This document shows positions 6,472 through 7,831 of a stretch of 7,831 nt of DNA, one piece after another. The number at the start of each line of letters is the position of its first letter. Position 1 is the first letter of the stretch. The position numbers and the translations under genes were made by a program. Source of the stretch: Parcubacteria group bacterium GW2011_GWA1_47_8 (GTDB lineage: Bacteria; Patescibacteriota; Minisyncoccia; Phycocordibacterales; UBA1550); NCBI GenBank assembly GCA_000996605.1, contig LCOP01000049.1, positions 1 to 7,831 on the forward strand. The letters are read 5' to 3'. The notes beneath the pieces were generated by a model. The model searched no databases, was not told the origin of the DNA, and saw only the letters and a program-made list of their open reading frames with translations.

Positions 6472-7626
6472 TCATTCCACAAACTCTTTCTCCATATCGG
6501 TGTTGATCTTTTTGAGCACGTCTTCCTTACGGGCAACATCGACAAGGTCATTCTCGATAATGAATTTTGCAACCGCGAACCCCGCAAGGTTCTGACCAGC
6601 AATATTCCAATGACCATTAATCTTCCAATGAAGAGGTTTTACCTTTGAGTATTTTTCAAAAAGCGGTCCGAGATCAAGATACGATATTCCCTCCTTCTTA
6701 AGGAAGGGCAGTAATCTTTCATCTTCGCCGGGCACAAGCACGAACAAGAGCTTTGCCTTCTTTTCTTTCGCCAATTTCTTGAACTCTAAAATATTACCGA
6801 GGTGTTTTTCGTAATCCGTGTTGGAGCTCGCAACAACAACCCTTTTTTCGTGCGCAATCAAATCCATTTTTTCAAGTATTGATTGCGGAAAGATGGAGAG
6901 TATCGCTCTGCGGATATCTTTTTTTACAAAATTATAGAGGACTGAATGATTAGAGAGGAAGCACCTGACTCTTTGTATGGTCGGGTAAGCAGGAGGTTCT
7001 GTCGTGCACATTGCGTCGAAACGAGCATATTTTTCTTGTGCCTGTTCTTCCGTCACGCCGCCCTTGGCGAGATTTGGAACCAGATATCCATTGTACACCG
7101 TATTGATGGGGAAATTAGCGTCCTCGTCAATGTCATTGCCCGAAAAATGTTCCACAATGATAAGTTCCGGCGCCGGCAGGCGCGCAAGGTTTCGTGATGT
7201 TTTTATAAACTCCTGTTTTGTGCCATAACCTCCCGTTACTCCACATTTGACTGTTCGTATTCCAAGAAGCGCCTGCACTCTCGTCCCCCACATTTCTTCA
7301 AAAGGACTGAACCCCCACGTCAAACTATCGCCAGCCATATAGAGATAAGGAGTTTCACCGGCATAATCAGTATCAAAACAACCGAGATTATTCGACCAAA
7401 CAGGATATGAAGAATCTTCAAAAAAATGAGTTGTCGTTGCGGCATTTGGGGCAATATCATGTCCAATCTCAATATCTTTTGCGAAATACGAACGAGGGTA
7501 GAGCTGTTTACTGATCACATATTTATAGCGAGAAAAATAAAGAGTTGTATCAACGGCAACAAGCGTTATAATTACGCTTACCATTGAAAGAGCGATGTTC
7601 GCTTTGTTGTTTTTAATCCAGTTCAT
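6472..7626 (-). CDS. Membrane-anchored SGNH-hydrolase-like protein
   Basis: From ATG 7626 the product is 384 aa. One hydrophobic segment at about residues 10-31 anchors it, and the rest should face outward. The SGNH blocks are visible in order: AGDSLTWGF (98-106) with nucleophile Ser101, GVTGGYGT (129-136) with the block II glycine, FSGNDID (161-167) with Asn164, and INGHWNIAGQNLAG (336-349) with His339. Where relatives often have Asp two or three residues before this His, this protein has Asn337 and Ile336. Such proteins in glycan loci usually add or remove acetyl or other acyl groups, but the substrate cannot be told here. ATG 7626 overlaps the carbamoyltransferase stop by 14 bp, a usual operon junction, and gives a normal Lys-rich lead into the membrane segment. 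An in-frame TTG at 7680 would add 18 residues but deepen the overlap to 68 bp, so I prefer the ATG. Confidence 0.83.
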   Translation of the reverse strand: MNWIKNNKANIALSMVSVIITLVAVDTTLYFSRYKYVISKQLYPRSYFAKDIEIGHDIAPNAATTTHFFEDSSYPVWSNNLGCFDTDYAGETPYLYMAGDSLTWGFSPFEEMWGTRVQALLGIRTVKCGVTGGYGTKQEFIKTSRNLARLPAPELIIVEHFSGNDIDEDANFPINTVYNGYLVPNLAKGGVTEEQAQEKYARFDAMCTTEPPAYPTIQRVRCFLSNHSVLYNFVKKDIRRAILSIFPQSILEKMDLIAHEKRVVVASSNTDYEKHLGNILEFKKLAKEKKAKLLFVLVPGEDERLLPFLKKEGISYLDLGPLFEKYSKVKPLHWKINGHWNIAGQNLAGFAVAKFIIENDLVDVARKEDVLKKINTDMEKEFVE

Positions 7627-7831
7627 TGAATTTGAGTTTGAATGTTCCTTGCGCAAACTTTGGCTGATCTTTTTTATCAAAAAGAATATTTCCGATGATC
7701 AAGTAATCCATTTCAGTCGACATGAAACACAGGTATGCGTCTTCCGGCGTACAAACAATCGGCTCATTTCTCACATTAAAGCTTGTGTTTATCATAACAC
7801 CATAACCGGTTTTTTTCTTAAAAAAGGAAAT
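7613..7831 (-). CDS. Carbamoyltransferase (NodU/CmcH type), C-terminal end only
   Basis: The frame enters from beyond the right edge and encodes the last 72 residues before TAA at 7615-7613. It begins with ISFFKKKTGYGV and continues with INTSFNVRNEPIVCTPEDAY, then CFMSTEMDYLIIGNILFDKK. This block is the hallmark of the C-terminal YrdC-like domain of NodU/CmcH O-carbamoyltransferases, where the usual wording is NTSFN-x-(R/K)-(G/x)-EPIV-x-(T/S)P-x-DA. These enzymes transfer a carbamoyl group from carbamoyl phosphate, through a carbamoyl-adenylate, to a hydroxyl on a sugar, nodulation factor or antibiotic. The N-terminal catalytic domain lies outside the window, so activity and substrate cannot be judged. 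The gene is upstream of, and overlaps, the SGNH gene, so the two are probably translated from one message. Glycan decoration is the natural reading in this locus. Confidence 0.93.
   Translation of the reverse strand: MSFFKKKTGYGVMINTSFNVRNEPIVCTPEDAYLCFMSTEMDYLIIGNILFDKKDQPKFAQGTFKLKFNELD

Overview
The window looks like a surface-polysaccharide locus from a Candidate Phyla Radiation (Patescibacteria, Parcubacteria-like) genome. The grounds are indirect. One gene joins an O-antigen ligase/polymerase (Wzy_C-type) membrane domain to a C-terminal TPR tail, an arrangement common in that group. Genes are tightly packed with short overlaps, Shine-Dalgarno sites are weak or absent, and GC content is moderate. 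Stop codons are TAA, TAG and TGA, so TGA is not reassigned. The taxon is an inference from style, not from a marker gene.

Layout, left to right. (1) 185-1339 (+): an unrecognised, mostly helical soluble protein of 384 aa. (2) 4244-1374 (-): a two-gene unit, transcribed right to left. It holds an O-antigen ligase/polymerase-TPR gene that is broken at about 3886-3896 into two reading frames, followed 28 bp later by a membrane-anchored C39-like cysteine peptidase. (3) 4245-4479: a divergent intergenic region with candidate promoters for both sides and several inverted repeats. (4) 4480-6427 (+): gmd and fcl, overlapping by 17 bp, which together make GDP-L-fucose from GDP-mannose. (5) 7831-6472 (-): the C-terminal end of a NodU/CmcH-type carbamoyltransferase that continues beyond the right edge, overlapping by 14 bp the start of a membrane-anchored SGNH-hydrolase-like protein. 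The transcription blocks meet head-on with very short gaps (34 bp at 1340-1373, 44 bp at 6428-6471), and I see no convincing intrinsic terminator in either.

The parts fit one pathway. Gmd and Fcl supply an activated deoxysugar. The O-antigen ligase-like protein would polymerise or transfer a lipid-linked glycan on the outer face of the membrane. The carbamoyltransferase and the SGNH protein are the kind of enzymes that decorate sugars (carbamoylation, and acyl transfer or removal). Glycosyltransferases, a flippase and the enzymes making GDP-mannose are not in the window. The links between blocks are inferred from proximity.

The most notable points are the split ligase gene, where a stretch of roughly 25-30 residues appears to be missing together with a frameshift; the inverted near-copy of that gene's start region about 100 bp upstream; and the pairing of a C39-like peptidase with the ligase. 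I did not find convincing evidence of a wholly new system such as a defence island, CRISPR array or mobile element.
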